64,000 nucleotides of DNA from VFMC01 sp040398525 (GTDB taxonomy: Bacteria; Actinomycetota; Acidimicrobiia; Acidimicrobiales; Ilumatobacteraceae). How positions within the stretch are numbered: the first letter of the stretch is position 1; each line of letters begins with the position of its first letter. Shown one piece after another: positions 35,808-44,305 of the stretch. The position numbers and the translations under genes were made by a program. The notes below the pieces were generated by a model, which was given only the letters and a program-made list of their open reading frames with translations, was not told the DNA's origin and did no database searches. Location of the stretch: assembly GCA_040398525.1 (NCBI GenBank), contig JBBATY010000011.1, positions 1 to 64,000 on the forward strand. The letters run 5' to 3'.

Positions 35808-36075
35808 CGACGGGTCGGCCGTCGCCGCCGGGTCGGAGGTGCGCTGGTGGAGCAGCGAGCGCGCGCCCTCGGCGAGGCCGCGCAGCCGGGTCGGCATGTG
35901 TGTCACGGTCGGTCGACCCTGCCTCGACAGGGCCGGGGCGACCAGCGGCAGAGGTGAATGGGACGATCGGCCCGCCCCGTTGTCCGGTCGGCCCGCAGCG
36001 CGGGACCCCGTGTTGGTAGCGTCCGCGTCCTGGGTGCGCGCGCCTGCGCCATCCCTCATCCGACGAGGCGGCCGC

Positions 36076-38855
36076 GTGCATTCGACGATTCCGGAGCCAG
36101 ATCGGGAGGTGCCAGCTGATCCCGGCCCCACTGCGAACGGTCCGGCCGTGGTCGGCATCGGCGCCTCCGCAGGTGGTCTCGAGGCGCTCGAGGCGTTCTT
36201 CGCCGACATTCCCACGGGAAGCGGAGCAGCCTTCGTCGTGGTGCAGCACCTCGACCCGACACGCAAGGGCATGCTGGTCGACCTGCTACAGCGGGCGACC
36301 CGGCTGCTGGTGACCGAGGCGACCGAAGGCATGGTGCTCGCTGCCGACAGGGTGTACGTCATCCCTCCCAACCGCGACCTGCGCATCGCCGGGTCGCGGC
36401 TGCGGCTGAGCGAACCGGAGGCCAGCCGAGGGTTGCGCCTCCCGGTCGACGTGCTGTTCCGATCGCTGGCGGCACAGCGGGGAGCTTCGAGTGTCGGCGT
36501 GGTCCTGTCGGGTATGGGCTCGGACGGCACTCTTGGGCTGCAGGCCATCAAGGACAGCGGGGGGGTCACGTTCGTCCAGGACCCGGACACGGCGGCGTTC
36601 GACGGGATGCCGCGGAGTGCGTTTGCTGCCGATGTGGCCGACGTGGTTGCGCCGGTCGGCGAGTTGGCGGCCAGGGTGCTCGAGCATGTGCACCGGATCG
36701 TTCCGGCGGCTGGCGCGCGGCGCGGCGGCGATCGGGTCGAGATGCGCCCTGTCGACCAGGCCGACCTCGACCAGATCATCGAACTGCTGCACACCGCCAC
36801 CGGCCACGACGTGTCGCTCTACAAGCCGGGTACGATCATCCGCCGGATCGAGCGGCGGATGGCGCTGCAACAGCTCGACAAGTTGGCGGACTACCTGCGC
36901 TTCCTGCGCGAGCACCCGGCCGAGGTCGGGCGGTTGCACCGCGAACTGATGATCGGGGTGACGAGCTTCTTCCGCGACCCCGAGGTGTGGACGGAGTTGC
37001 GCGACCGGGTCCTGCCCGCGCTGTTCGCCGCACACCCCGACGGCGGCGCGCTCCGCGCCTGGACACCGGCGTGCTCGACAGGCGAAGAGGCCTACACGTT
37101 GGCGATGACCTTCCTGGAGGCGCTCGACCGGTTGCCGTCGGCTCCGCCGTTCACCTTGCGGATCTTCGCCACCGACATCGATGCGAACGCGATCGAGCGG
37201 GCCCGGGCAGGCGTCTATCCGCTTGCGGTCGCCGCCGACATCGGCGCTGAGCGGCTCGACCGGTTCTTCGTGCGAACCGAGACGCACCTCGAGATCAGCA
37301 GACGGATCCGGCAGATGGTGGTGTTCGCGCCGCACGACATCGTCGGAGATCCACCATTCACCCGTCTCGACATCATCACCTGTCGCAATCTGCTCATCTA
37401 TCTCGAACCCGAACTGCAGCAGCGGATCCTGTCGGCGATGCACTACGCGCTCAACCAGGACGGAGTGCTCGTGCTCGGTGTCGCCGAGACGGTGGGCGAT
37501 GCCGCCGAGCACTTCGAACCGGTGATCGAGCGGGCGCGGATCTATCGACGGCGGGGAACAGCGGCGGCCCAGCCGGCCCGCTTGTTCCAGTACACGTCGG
37601 CGGCGCCGCGCAGCGGATCGCTGCGGGGACCACTCGCTGCTGCCGCAACCACGACGGTGGCCGACGGTTCGCGCCTGCACCTGCAGCACGTCCTCGAACG
37701 GGCGCTCGCACAGTCCTACGGCCCGCCTGCGGTGTTGACCGATCACCAGGGGAACATCCTCTACGTCAGCGGCCGCACCGGGAACTTCCTCGAGCCTGCG
37801 TCGGGGCGGGCCAACTGGAACGTCATGGCCATGGCTCTCGACGGGCTGCGCCTGGTGCTGAGCCGGGCCTTCCGCGCGGCCCTCGCCTCCAACCGCGAGG
37901 AGCACATCGAGGCGGCGCGCATCGAGTCGGACGATGTCGTGCGCCTCGTCGACGTCACCGTGCGCCCGTTGGGTCGCGACGGCGTCGACGCCGATGTGGT
38001 CCTGGTCGTGTTCGACGAGCGCCCCCCGCCGGAATCACCGAGCGGTGCCCCATCAGTGGAGGGGGTCGACGCCGACGTCGTCGCGGCGCTCAACGCCGAA
38101 CTGGAGACTGCCTACACCGAGCTGCGCGCCGCCTACGACGACGCGCAGAGCACCCGCGAGGAGATGGCGCTGCTGAACGAGGAGCTGCAGTCGACCAACG
38201 AGGAGCTGCAGTCGATCAACGAAGAGCTGACGACCTCGATGGAGGAGATGCAGTCGATGAACGAGGAGTTGCAGACACTCAATCGCGAGCTGCAGCGTCG
38301 TGTCGACGAGCTCGTCTTCGCCAGCGACGACATGGCCAACCTGCTCGACAGCACGCAGATCGCCACCCTGTTCCTCGATTCCGAATTGCGGGTGCGCCGG
38401 TTCACAGCTCGGATGGGGGCACTCGTCAACCTGATCGACAGCGATGTCGGCCGGCCGTTCTCCGACCTCACCAGTCGGCTGCGGTATCCCGAGCTCGCCG
38501 ACGACGTGCGCGCCGCCCTGGTTGCCGACGATGTGGTCGGGCGCGAGGTCCGCACCGACGACGCGCGGTGGTTCGCCGTGCGNNNNNNNNNNNNNNNNNN
38601 NNNNNNNNNNNNNNNNNNNNNNNNNNNNNNNNNNNNNNNNNNNNNNNNNNNNNNNNNNNNNNNNNNNNNNNNNNNNNNNNNNACGATGTGGTCGGGCGCG
38701 AGGTCCGCACCGACGACGCGCGGTGGTTCGCCGTGCGAGTGATGCCCTACCGCACCCACGACCATCGGGTCGATGGCGTGGTGATCACGTTCACCGACGT
38801 CACCGAGGCCAAGGCCCTCGAGGCCCGCCTCCGCACGAGCGGAGACGACGAGTGA
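36076..38855 (+). CDS. CheB-CheR-PAS fusion protein (spans assembly gap)
   Basis: Chemotaxis-type methylesterase and methyltransferase in one chain, with a C-terminal PAS domain. After removing the gap and one 55-bp copy the gene is 2625 bp and encodes 874 residues in one frame. The CheB triad is S31 (GIGASAGG), H58 (VVQHLDPT) and D150 (GMGSDGT). CheR follows with the SAM site STGEEAYTLAM and TCRNLLIYLEPEL. Next come a heptad coiled coil of repeated NEELQS units and a PAS domain ending FTDVTEAKALEARL. No receiver domain and no chemoreceptor genes are seen, so it probably serves a signalling role outside chemotaxis. GTG 36076 has GAGG 7 nt upstream. It overlaps the next gene by GTGA. Confidence 0.87.
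38583..38682. other. Assembly gap (100 N) with 55-bp duplicated flanks
   Basis: Bases 38528-38582 equal 38683-38737. Collapsing them restores the PAS-domain reading frame (WFAVRVMPYR), which proves nothing is missing here. Confidence 0.93.
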
Positions 38856-39697
38856 GCATCGAGCCGACTCCGGGCGATGCTGCGAGCGAGGTGCGCGGCG
38901 ACCTCGCCGACCTGCTGTTCCGCGCCGAGGCGATCCTGGCCGAGCGGGCTGCGCGCCCTGCACCACCCGATCACGACGACGTGACACGGATCGTGCACCA
39001 GCTGGCGGTCCACCAGATCGAGCTCGACCTGCAGGAGCAGGAGCTCCGTCAGGCTCGCGACCGACTGGCGGAGAGCTTGGCCCGCTACGTCGACCTGTAC
39101 GACTTCGCGCCGGCGGGCTACGTCACGCTCGACCCAGCGGGCACGGTGACGCAGCTGAACCTCGCCGGAGCCGAGCTGTTGGGCACCGAACGCGCCTCGG
39201 CGCTCGGACTACGCCTCGTCGAGCTGGTGTCACCCCACGATCGCGAGGTGTTCGCGCACCTCGTCGGACACGCGGCGCAGACCGATGGCGAGCACAGCTG
39301 CGAGGTCCGGCTGGAGGTGACCGGACGGCCCACGGTCACGGTGGCCGTCGAGGCGCGTCGCGCGCCGGAGGCCGACCATGTCCGCCTGGCGATGGTCGAT
39401 GTGACCGAGCTGCGCGCCGCGCAACTGGCTGCCGCGCAACTCGCCGCGGTGGCCGAGCGCGAGGAGATCGCGCGGATGCTGCACGACACGGTGCAGCAAC
39501 GCCTGTTCGGCCTGTCGTCGTCGTTGCAGGCCCTGCAGATGCGGCCGGGGCTCGATGCCGAGGTGTCTGCTCGACTCGGCACGCTGGTGGACGACCTCGA
39601 GTCGACGATCATCAGCATCCGCCGAACGATCTTCGAGCAGAGTGCGGGTTGGGTGGTCGACGAGTCGTCACGCCGTAGCCCCGGCGCGACGGGCTGA
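38852..39697 (+). CDS. PAS sensor protein with histidine-kinase dimerisation motif but no ATPase domain
   Basis: A 281-residue protein. An N-terminal helical region (VHQLAVHQIELDLQEQELRQ) is followed by a PAS domain (about residues 77-185, DLYDFAPAGYVTLDPAGTV to MVDVTELRAAQ). A HisKA_3-type dimerisation helix then has phospho-acceptor H211 in ARMLHDTVQQRLFGLSSSL. The chain stops about 70 residues later with no N, G1 or G2 box, so the usual HATPase domain is absent. It could be phosphorylated in trans or act as a dimerising sensor partner of the CheB-CheR fusion, to which it is coupled by a GTGA overlap. Confidence 0.8.
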   Translation: MSIEPTPGDAASEVRGDLADLLFRAEAILAERAARPAPPDHDDVTRIVHQLAVHQIELDLQEQELRQARDRLAESLARYVDLYDFAPAGYVTLDPAGTVTQLNLAGAELLGTERASALGLRLVELVSPHDREVFAHLVGHAAQTDGEHSCEVRLEVTGRPTVTVAVEARRAPEADHVRLAMVDVTELRAAQLAAAQLAAVAEREEIARMLHDTVQQRLFGLSSSLQALQMRPGLDAEVSARLGTLVDDLESTIISIRRTIFEQSAGWVVDESSRRSPGATG

Positions 39698-39727
39698 GCC
39701 TGCGCATGGCCCGACAGCCTGGGCCGG

Positions 39728-39733
39728 TAGCGT
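39728..39733 (+). promoter_or_regulatory. -10 box of GNAT gene
   Basis: TAGCGT, 7 nt before GTG 39741. Confidence 0.55.
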
Positions 39734-39740
39734 TCGGCCC

Positions 39741-40175
39741 GTGAGCGTCGACATCCAGATCGCAACCGAGGCCACCGACGAGCTGCGCACGGCGCTGGCC
39801 CATCTGCTCCCGCAGCTGTCGTCGTCGCCCCCGCCCACGCTCGACGAGCTCGCACTGATCACCACCAACCCCGAGTCGGCGTTGTTCGTCGCCCGTCTCG
39901 AGGGTCGCATCGTCGGCAGCCTGACGCTGATCTTCTACCGCATCCCCACCGGGTTGAAGGCGTGGATCGAAGACGTCGTGGTCGATGAGTCCGCCCGCGG
40001 TCACGGCATCGGCGAGCTGCTCAACCGCGCTGCGCTCGACGAGGCCCGCCGGCGCGGCGCCAAGGCCGTCAGCCTCACCAGCCGCCCGTCTCGCGAAGCT
40101 GCCAACCGCCTGTACCAGCGCATCGGCTTCGAGTCACGTCCCACCAATGTCTACAGGTACGACTTGGGCGACTGA
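39741..40175 (+). CDS. GNAT family N-acetyltransferase
   Basis: A 144-residue acetyl-CoA-dependent acetyltransferase. The acetyl-CoA pyrophosphate loop is DESARGHGIGELLNRAALDEA and the C-terminal signature is SREAANRLYQRIGFESR, close to the phosphinothricin/PanZ-like small GNATs. The start is set by TAGCGT 7 nt upstream of GTG 39741. Substrate unknown. Convergent with a small lipoprotein gene. Confidence 0.88.
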   Translation: MSVDIQIATEATDELRTALAHLLPQLSSSPPPTLDELALITTNPESALFVARLEGRIVGSLTLIFYRIPTGLKAWIEDVVVDESARGHGIGELLNRAALDEARRRGAKAVSLTSRPSREAANRLYQRIGFESRPTNVYRYDLGD

Positions 40176-40197
40176 AGATTCGGTTGGGGCCGTCGGG

Positions 40198-40563
40198 TCA
40201 GTCGAGCGTGATGGTGCCGGCGACCGGTGTGCCGTCTTCGGCGACGGCGGCGACGATGATCGTCCCGAAGGAACCGGTGACGCTCAGGAACCCGAGCGAG
40301 CCCGGCTCGTTCTCGATCGTGCCGTCGTCGGACACGGTCCACTCCGCGGGGCCTGCGCCTTCGACGTCGATGCGCACGGTCGAGCCGGGTCGGAGCCCCT
40401 CGCTGGTGATCGCCAACGCTCCGCCGACCACGTCGCCACATACCCGGGCCTGGCCGCTGGCCACGCACTGAGCGGAATCGGTGTCGGTCGCGTCGTCCGA
40501 GCAGGCAGCAACAGCACACGCAACGACCATCAGGGATCCGACAAGACGAGCACCTCGACGCAT
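40198..40563 (-). CDS. Small secreted lipoprotein, Ig-like fold suspected
   Basis: A 121-residue exported protein. The signal peptide RLVGSLMVVACAVAAC has a lipobox, and the mature domain has two Cys and a beta-rich pattern (LRPGSTVRIDVEGAGPAEWTV, LGFLSVTGSFGTIIVAAV) typical of a single immunoglobulin-like sandwich. No specific family is recognised. The start is set by TACGAT 6 nt upstream. Confidence 0.75.
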   Translation of the reverse strand: MRRGARLVGSLMVVACAVAACSDDATDTDSAQCVASGQARVCGDVVGGALAITSEGLRPGSTVRIDVEGAGPAEWTVSDDGTIENEPGSLGFLSVTGSFGTIIVAAVAEDGTPVAGTITLD

Positions 40564-40569
40564 GGGCGG

Positions 40570-40575
40570 ATCGTA
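40570..40575 (-). promoter_or_regulatory. -10 box of small lipoprotein gene
   Basis: TACGAT on the minus strand, 6 nt before ATG 40563. Confidence 0.52.
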
Positions 40576-40636
40576 CGGCGCACCGGCGACCTGCACGATG
40601 TCGTCGCGCACACCATCGTCGGTCGGCCAGTGCGAA

Positions 40637-41050
40637 CTACCAGGCCGTCTGTTCGCTCCCACCGCCATCGAGCGCGTCGCCGATCATGCTCCGCAGCGCG
40701 ACGGCCTCGCTGTAGATCCGCGTCCGCAGCTCGTTCAACCGATCGTCGTCGCGCAGGACGTCGTCGTGCCCGACGTCGCTGTCACCCAGGTCGTCGCGAC
40801 GCCAGTGGAGCTCGACGTCGTTCAGGCTGCCCATGCCGCCGAAGGCCGACAGCAGATGGTCGAGTGCGTCGTGGTGGCCCTCGGCGATGCGCCGCCGGTC
40901 GTCCTCCAGCCACGCCGCCCAGCCCTCGACGCCGTAGGCGCGCAGCAGCGTGGCGGCCTCGTCGAGTGCTGCGAGCAGACCGCACACGGGCGACTCGTCA
41001 CCTGGAGAGGACGACGGCTCCGGTTGCTCGGTGCTGTTCAGACGGCGCAT
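40637..41050 (-). CDS. Hypothetical acidic helical protein
   Basis: A 137-residue soluble protein rich in Asp, Leu and Arg, with helices such as LLAALDEAATLLRAYGVEGWAAWL and a central GLGG-like turn (FGGMGSLNDVELHW). It resembles the DUF6966-type small proteins often found beside toxins or immunity genes, but I cannot confirm this. It starts 13 nt after the stop of the 67-residue lipoprotein gene, with GGCAGGA just before the ATG. Confidence 0.65.
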   Translation of the reverse strand: MRRLNSTEQPEPSSSPGDESPVCGLLAALDEAATLLRAYGVEGWAAWLEDDRRRIAEGHHDALDHLLSAFGGMGSLNDVELHWRRDDLGDSDVGHDDVLRDDDRLNELRTRIYSEAVALRSMIGDALDGGGSEQTAW

Positions 41051-41063
41051 TCCTGCCCAATGC

Positions 41064-41267
41064 TCACCTTCGGTCCCGGGTGGCTTCCCAGGGGCAGTCG
41101 TACCGTACCCGTCCGTGGAAATCGATGAGATCACCGGCCATGCCTGGCGTGCAGGCCGTCAGGTGGTCGCCGGCCTCGCCATCGGATGAGGTGTCGGATG
41201 AGGTGTCGGTGCAGGCCGAGCCGACGACGCACAGCGCGACGACGGGCATCACCCGGAGGGTCCGCAT
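41064..41267 (-). CDS. Very small secreted lipoprotein
   Basis: A 67-residue protein with signal peptide MRTLRVMPVVALCVVGSAC (lipobox VGSAC) and a 49-residue mature part containing two more Cys (LTACTPG, RYDCPWEA). Family not recognised. It is divergent from the large Tat-exported protein at 41319 and heads a two-gene unit with the 137-residue protein. Confidence 0.6.
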   Translation of the reverse strand: MRTLRVMPVVALCVVGSACTDTSSDTSSDGEAGDHLTACTPGMAGDLIDFHGRVRYDCPWEATRDRR

Positions 41268-41318
41268 GCGATGGCCGCCGGGCTGTAAAGCTGTGCGCGA
41301 CCATCGGCGTCGATCGGG

Positions 41319-44291
41319 GTGCACGTGGATCCAATTGTCTCCAGGCGTCGTCTTCTCGCCGGCGCGGCTGGCACCACCGTGGTCCTGCTCGTGGACCGGT
41401 CACCGGTCGGTGCTTCCGCGAAGGCTCTCGCTGCTGGGCCTGCCCGTGCGCCTCTCACCTTCGCCGGCCCACCCACCCGCACGGTCAGAGTCGTCCGAGC
41501 CGGCGATCAGATGGACGTGCTCGTCGAGTTGTTCGACGTCGATGTCGTTGCGAACCAACTGGTCGTGAACGGGACGCTGCCGTCGATCCGGATCACCTTC
41601 GGCTCGCAGCACACGGCCGAGGAGATGTTCGACAGCGCCACACCGACCGTGCCGACCACCGCGCTCGCGTCCACCTCGGCAGGCACGAGTGCGCTCGTCG
41701 TGCCGGTGTCGAGCACGGTGCCATTCACGTTTGCGACGATCATCGACCTCGCCGAGGAGGCCTTGCGGGTGCAGTCCGTCGAGGGAGCGCCCGACGGCAC
41801 GGTGACGGCGCTCGAGATCCCCGCGGGGCTCGTGCTCAGCCCTGCTCTAGGGACCACAGTCACCGCGGCAACGACTCCGTTCACCGTCGGCGACACGACC
41901 GAGGTGTGGATCGCCCGGCTCGAGGGCGACGACGACGAGCCGGTCGAGGTCGCTGCGATCGACGTCACCAGCCCGGTCGACCTGTTGAACGATCGCATCC
42001 CTGATGCAGCGGCGCGCGAGGAGATCGTCGACAACACCACCGGTGGCGACACAGGGGACGCGCTCGTCACTGCTCGACGCCTGTGGCTGTCGTCTTCAGG
42101 AGCGTTCGCCCGTCTGCACGGCTCGTGGCCCACGGCGGTCGTCACGGCGTGGCGCCAGCGGATCGCTGCCGGCCGCGACCTGCATGTCGAGGTGACGACC
42201 AGTGGTTATCTCGCGCCGTTCGGTCATCGGGCCGCCGTGACCGAGATCGCCGACCGCACCTTTGCCGTCGACACCGGAGGCGGTGTGTCGTCGGTGATGC
42301 AGGTGCGTCGCTACCTCACACTGATCGACGACGTTTGGGAGATCGGCAGCCACCCGTTCACACCGGACGCCGGCCGCGGGCTGCCGTTCGTCTCGATACG
42401 CGCCGTCGTCGACGACACCGTCCCGGTCAGCCTCGTGGCGGTGAAGGACGCCGGCAACGCCGACATCCCCGGTGTCTCCGATGTGAAGCGGGCGTCGAAC
42501 GCCGCCGACCTGAAGGTGTCGTACGTTGCCACCGACCGCGACGGGAACGACGTCACCTTCAGCCTGCCGGCCACGTTCATCGAGTCCGACGTGGCCCACG
42601 ACCCGGCCACGACCGGCACTTCGGCCGCCAAGCTCGTCACGGCCTTCAACGGTGCTCCCCGCGCCGCCCGCCGCGACACCTCGTTGCGCGGGCAATCCGT
42701 CGCCTTCGCCGATCCGGTCGCCCCGGGTAGCGGGGCGACGACCAAGCGGACCTTCGATCTGGGGTTCCAGCTGCAGCAGCTGGTGAGCGCCCCGACCGAA
42801 GACGACCTCGTATCGGCGGCGCGGCCCGCGTACTTCGCAACGATGAATCGGGCCACGGTGCTCGACGACCTGGTCGGCCCTGGCTCGGGCAAGGCGGTCG
42901 ATGCGTTCGAGGTGACGTTGCACCCCCGGTGGCTGGCCCACGGCAATGCAGCTGCCAACTTCGACCTCTCCTACCTCGGGCTGACCCAGACAAAGGTGGG
43001 CACGGTGGGCGGCGGCCAGCCGGTCGGTGCCGTCTTCGCCGTCGAGTTCGTGGCCGAGGTGTTCAACCAGACGGCAGGCATCGGCCCGGACCTACCGACG
43101 GCGTCGACGCCCTGGGACCCATCGACGGCGCTCGGTGCCGCGTCGAAGGTGCTGGGGAGCATCCCGTTGGCGGAGCTCATCGACCAACTCCCCTTCGAGG
43201 ACCTGGTCCCCGGCGTGGGCATCCCGGGCACCGAGGTCTCTGTCGAGGGCGACACGGTCACCGTGGTGTTCTCGTTCAGGCCGACGCTGCGCACCAGCAC
43301 AGCGCTCGGGTTCATCGCCCGCCCCTCCACGTCGGCGCAGGTCATCGTCACCACGACGGCATCCCTGACCGGCGCGCGCCCTGCCACCGCCACCACCGAG
43401 ATGACGGTGCGCAACTTCGACATGGTCTTCCCCCCGGGCGGGGTGGTCGACATCATCGTGCTCGACGTCGAGCGGATGCAGGCGGTCGTGGACTCCGACG
43501 GCGCACTGAGCGTCGATGTCCGCATCGTCGGTTGGGCGCTCGGCGCCGACCTCGGCTTCCTCCAGCCACTCTTCGACACGCTGGCCGACCTGGTCGGGTT
43601 CCGTGTCGAGCCGCGCAGCGACGGGATCGGGCTCGGCAACGCGAAGAGCCTTCCCGACCTCGGGTTCGGGATGCTCGAGCTGCGCAACGTCCACGTCGAC
43701 ATCGGCCTCGACCTGTCGCTCACGGGTGGGCCGACCCTGGTCCACGTCGGGCTCGGATCGGCTGCGTCACCCGTCGAGGCCCAACTCGGCACGTTGGGGG
43801 CCACCTTCTTCATCGAGCTCGATCTCGAGTTCTCGGGGACCGACACCTCGTGGCGCGTCGAAGCCGGTGTGGCGATCTTCATCGAGTACGGCTTCGATGC
43901 GGTGGTTGTGTCGGCAGCGGTGCGCCTGCGCGTCGGCTGCTCGTTCGTGTTCGACAAGGGAACGAGTGGCACCGAGGTGAAGGTGGCGGGTGCTGTTGCG
44001 CTCGAGGGTGAGGTGAGCGTGCTCGGCCTGCTGACGGTGTCGGCCGCCGTCGTGGGCACGGTCATCTACAACTCTTCCAGCGAGAAGATCGTGGTCCGCG
44101 GCGAGATCCACTGGGCTGTCGACACCCCACTCGGTGGGCCGGATGGCACCATCCCGATCGGGAGCACCGAGTTCGATCTCGGTGACGGCCAGCAAGCGGC
44201 GGTTGCCGCCGCAGCCGTTCCCGACACGGCCTCGTTCGGCGACCTCTACTCCTCGACCGATTGGTCCCTCTACTCGGCGGCCTTCGCCTGA
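41319..44291 (+). CDS. Large Tat-exported beta-rich protein, unknown function
   Basis: A 990-residue protein. A twin-arginine signal (SRRRLLAGAAGTTVVLLV, probable cleavage near GASA) is followed by a long beta-strand-rich chain. The C-terminal third (about residues 720-960) consists of alternating polar/hydrophobic strands with many Val/Gly/Leu (LRNVHVDIGLDLSLTGGPTL, VSVLGLLTVSAAVVGTV), as in elongated beta-sheet or lipid-binding folds. No enzyme motif is seen. GTG 41319 is used; GTG 41325, preceded by GGGG, is equally possible. The next gene, 14 nt downstream with GGAG upstream of its ATG, is even larger, so the pair is an operon. Confidence 0.78.
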   Translation: MHVDPIVSRRRLLAGAAGTTVVLLVDRSPVGASAKALAAGPARAPLTFAGPPTRTVRVVRAGDQMDVLVELFDVDVVANQLVVNGTLPSIRITFGSQHTAEEMFDSATPTVPTTALASTSAGTSALVVPVSSTVPFTFATIIDLAEEALRVQSVEGAPDGTVTALEIPAGLVLSPALGTTVTAATTPFTVGDTTEVWIARLEGDDDEPVEVAAIDVTSPVDLLNDRIPDAAAREEIVDNTTGGDTGDALVTARRLWLSSSGAFARLHGSWPTAVVTAWRQRIAAGRDLHVEVTTSGYLAPFGHRAAVTEIADRTFAVDTGGGVSSVMQVRRYLTLIDDVWEIGSHPFTPDAGRGLPFVSIRAVVDDTVPVSLVAVKDAGNADIPGVSDVKRASNAADLKVSYVATDRDGNDVTFSLPATFIESDVAHDPATTGTSAAKLVTAFNGAPRAARRDTSLRGQSVAFADPVAPGSGATTKRTFDLGFQLQQLVSAPTEDDLVSAARPAYFATMNRATVLDDLVGPGSGKAVDAFEVTLHPRWLAHGNAAANFDLSYLGLTQTKVGTVGGGQPVGAVFAVEFVAEVFNQTAGIGPDLPTASTPWDPSTALGAASKVLGSIPLAELIDQLPFEDLVPGVGIPGTEVSVEGDTVTVVFSFRPTLRTSTALGFIARPSTSAQVIVTTTASLTGARPATATTEMTVRNFDMVFPPGGVVDIIVLDVERMQAVVDSDGALSVDVRIVGWALGADLGFLQPLFDTLADLVGFRVEPRSDGIGLGNAKSLPDLGFGMLELRNVHVDIGLDLSLTGGPTLVHVGLGSAASPVEAQLGTLGATFFIELDLEFSGTDTSWRVEAGVAIFIEYGFDAVVVSAAVRLRVGCSFVFDKGTSGTEVKVAGAVALEGEVSVLGLLTVSAAVVGTVIYNSSSEKIVVRGEIHWAVDTPLGGPDGTIPIGSTEFDLGDGQQAAVAAAAVPDTASFGDLYSSTDWSLYSAAFA

Positions 44292-44305
44292 CGCTCGGAG
44301 CACCC

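Noticed and set aside
35805..35903. A 30-33 residue minus-strand frame (MPTRLRGLAEGARSLLHQ...) between the SCO6745 and CheB-CheR genes
   Set aside because: Looks protein-like and ends at the TAG within the SCO6745 -10 box, but has no ribosome-binding site or -10 box of its own and is too short to support.
38528..38737. A frameshifted or duplicated PAS domain in the CheB-CheR gene
   Set aside because: The 55-bp duplicate plus 100 N is an assembly join; collapse restores one frame.
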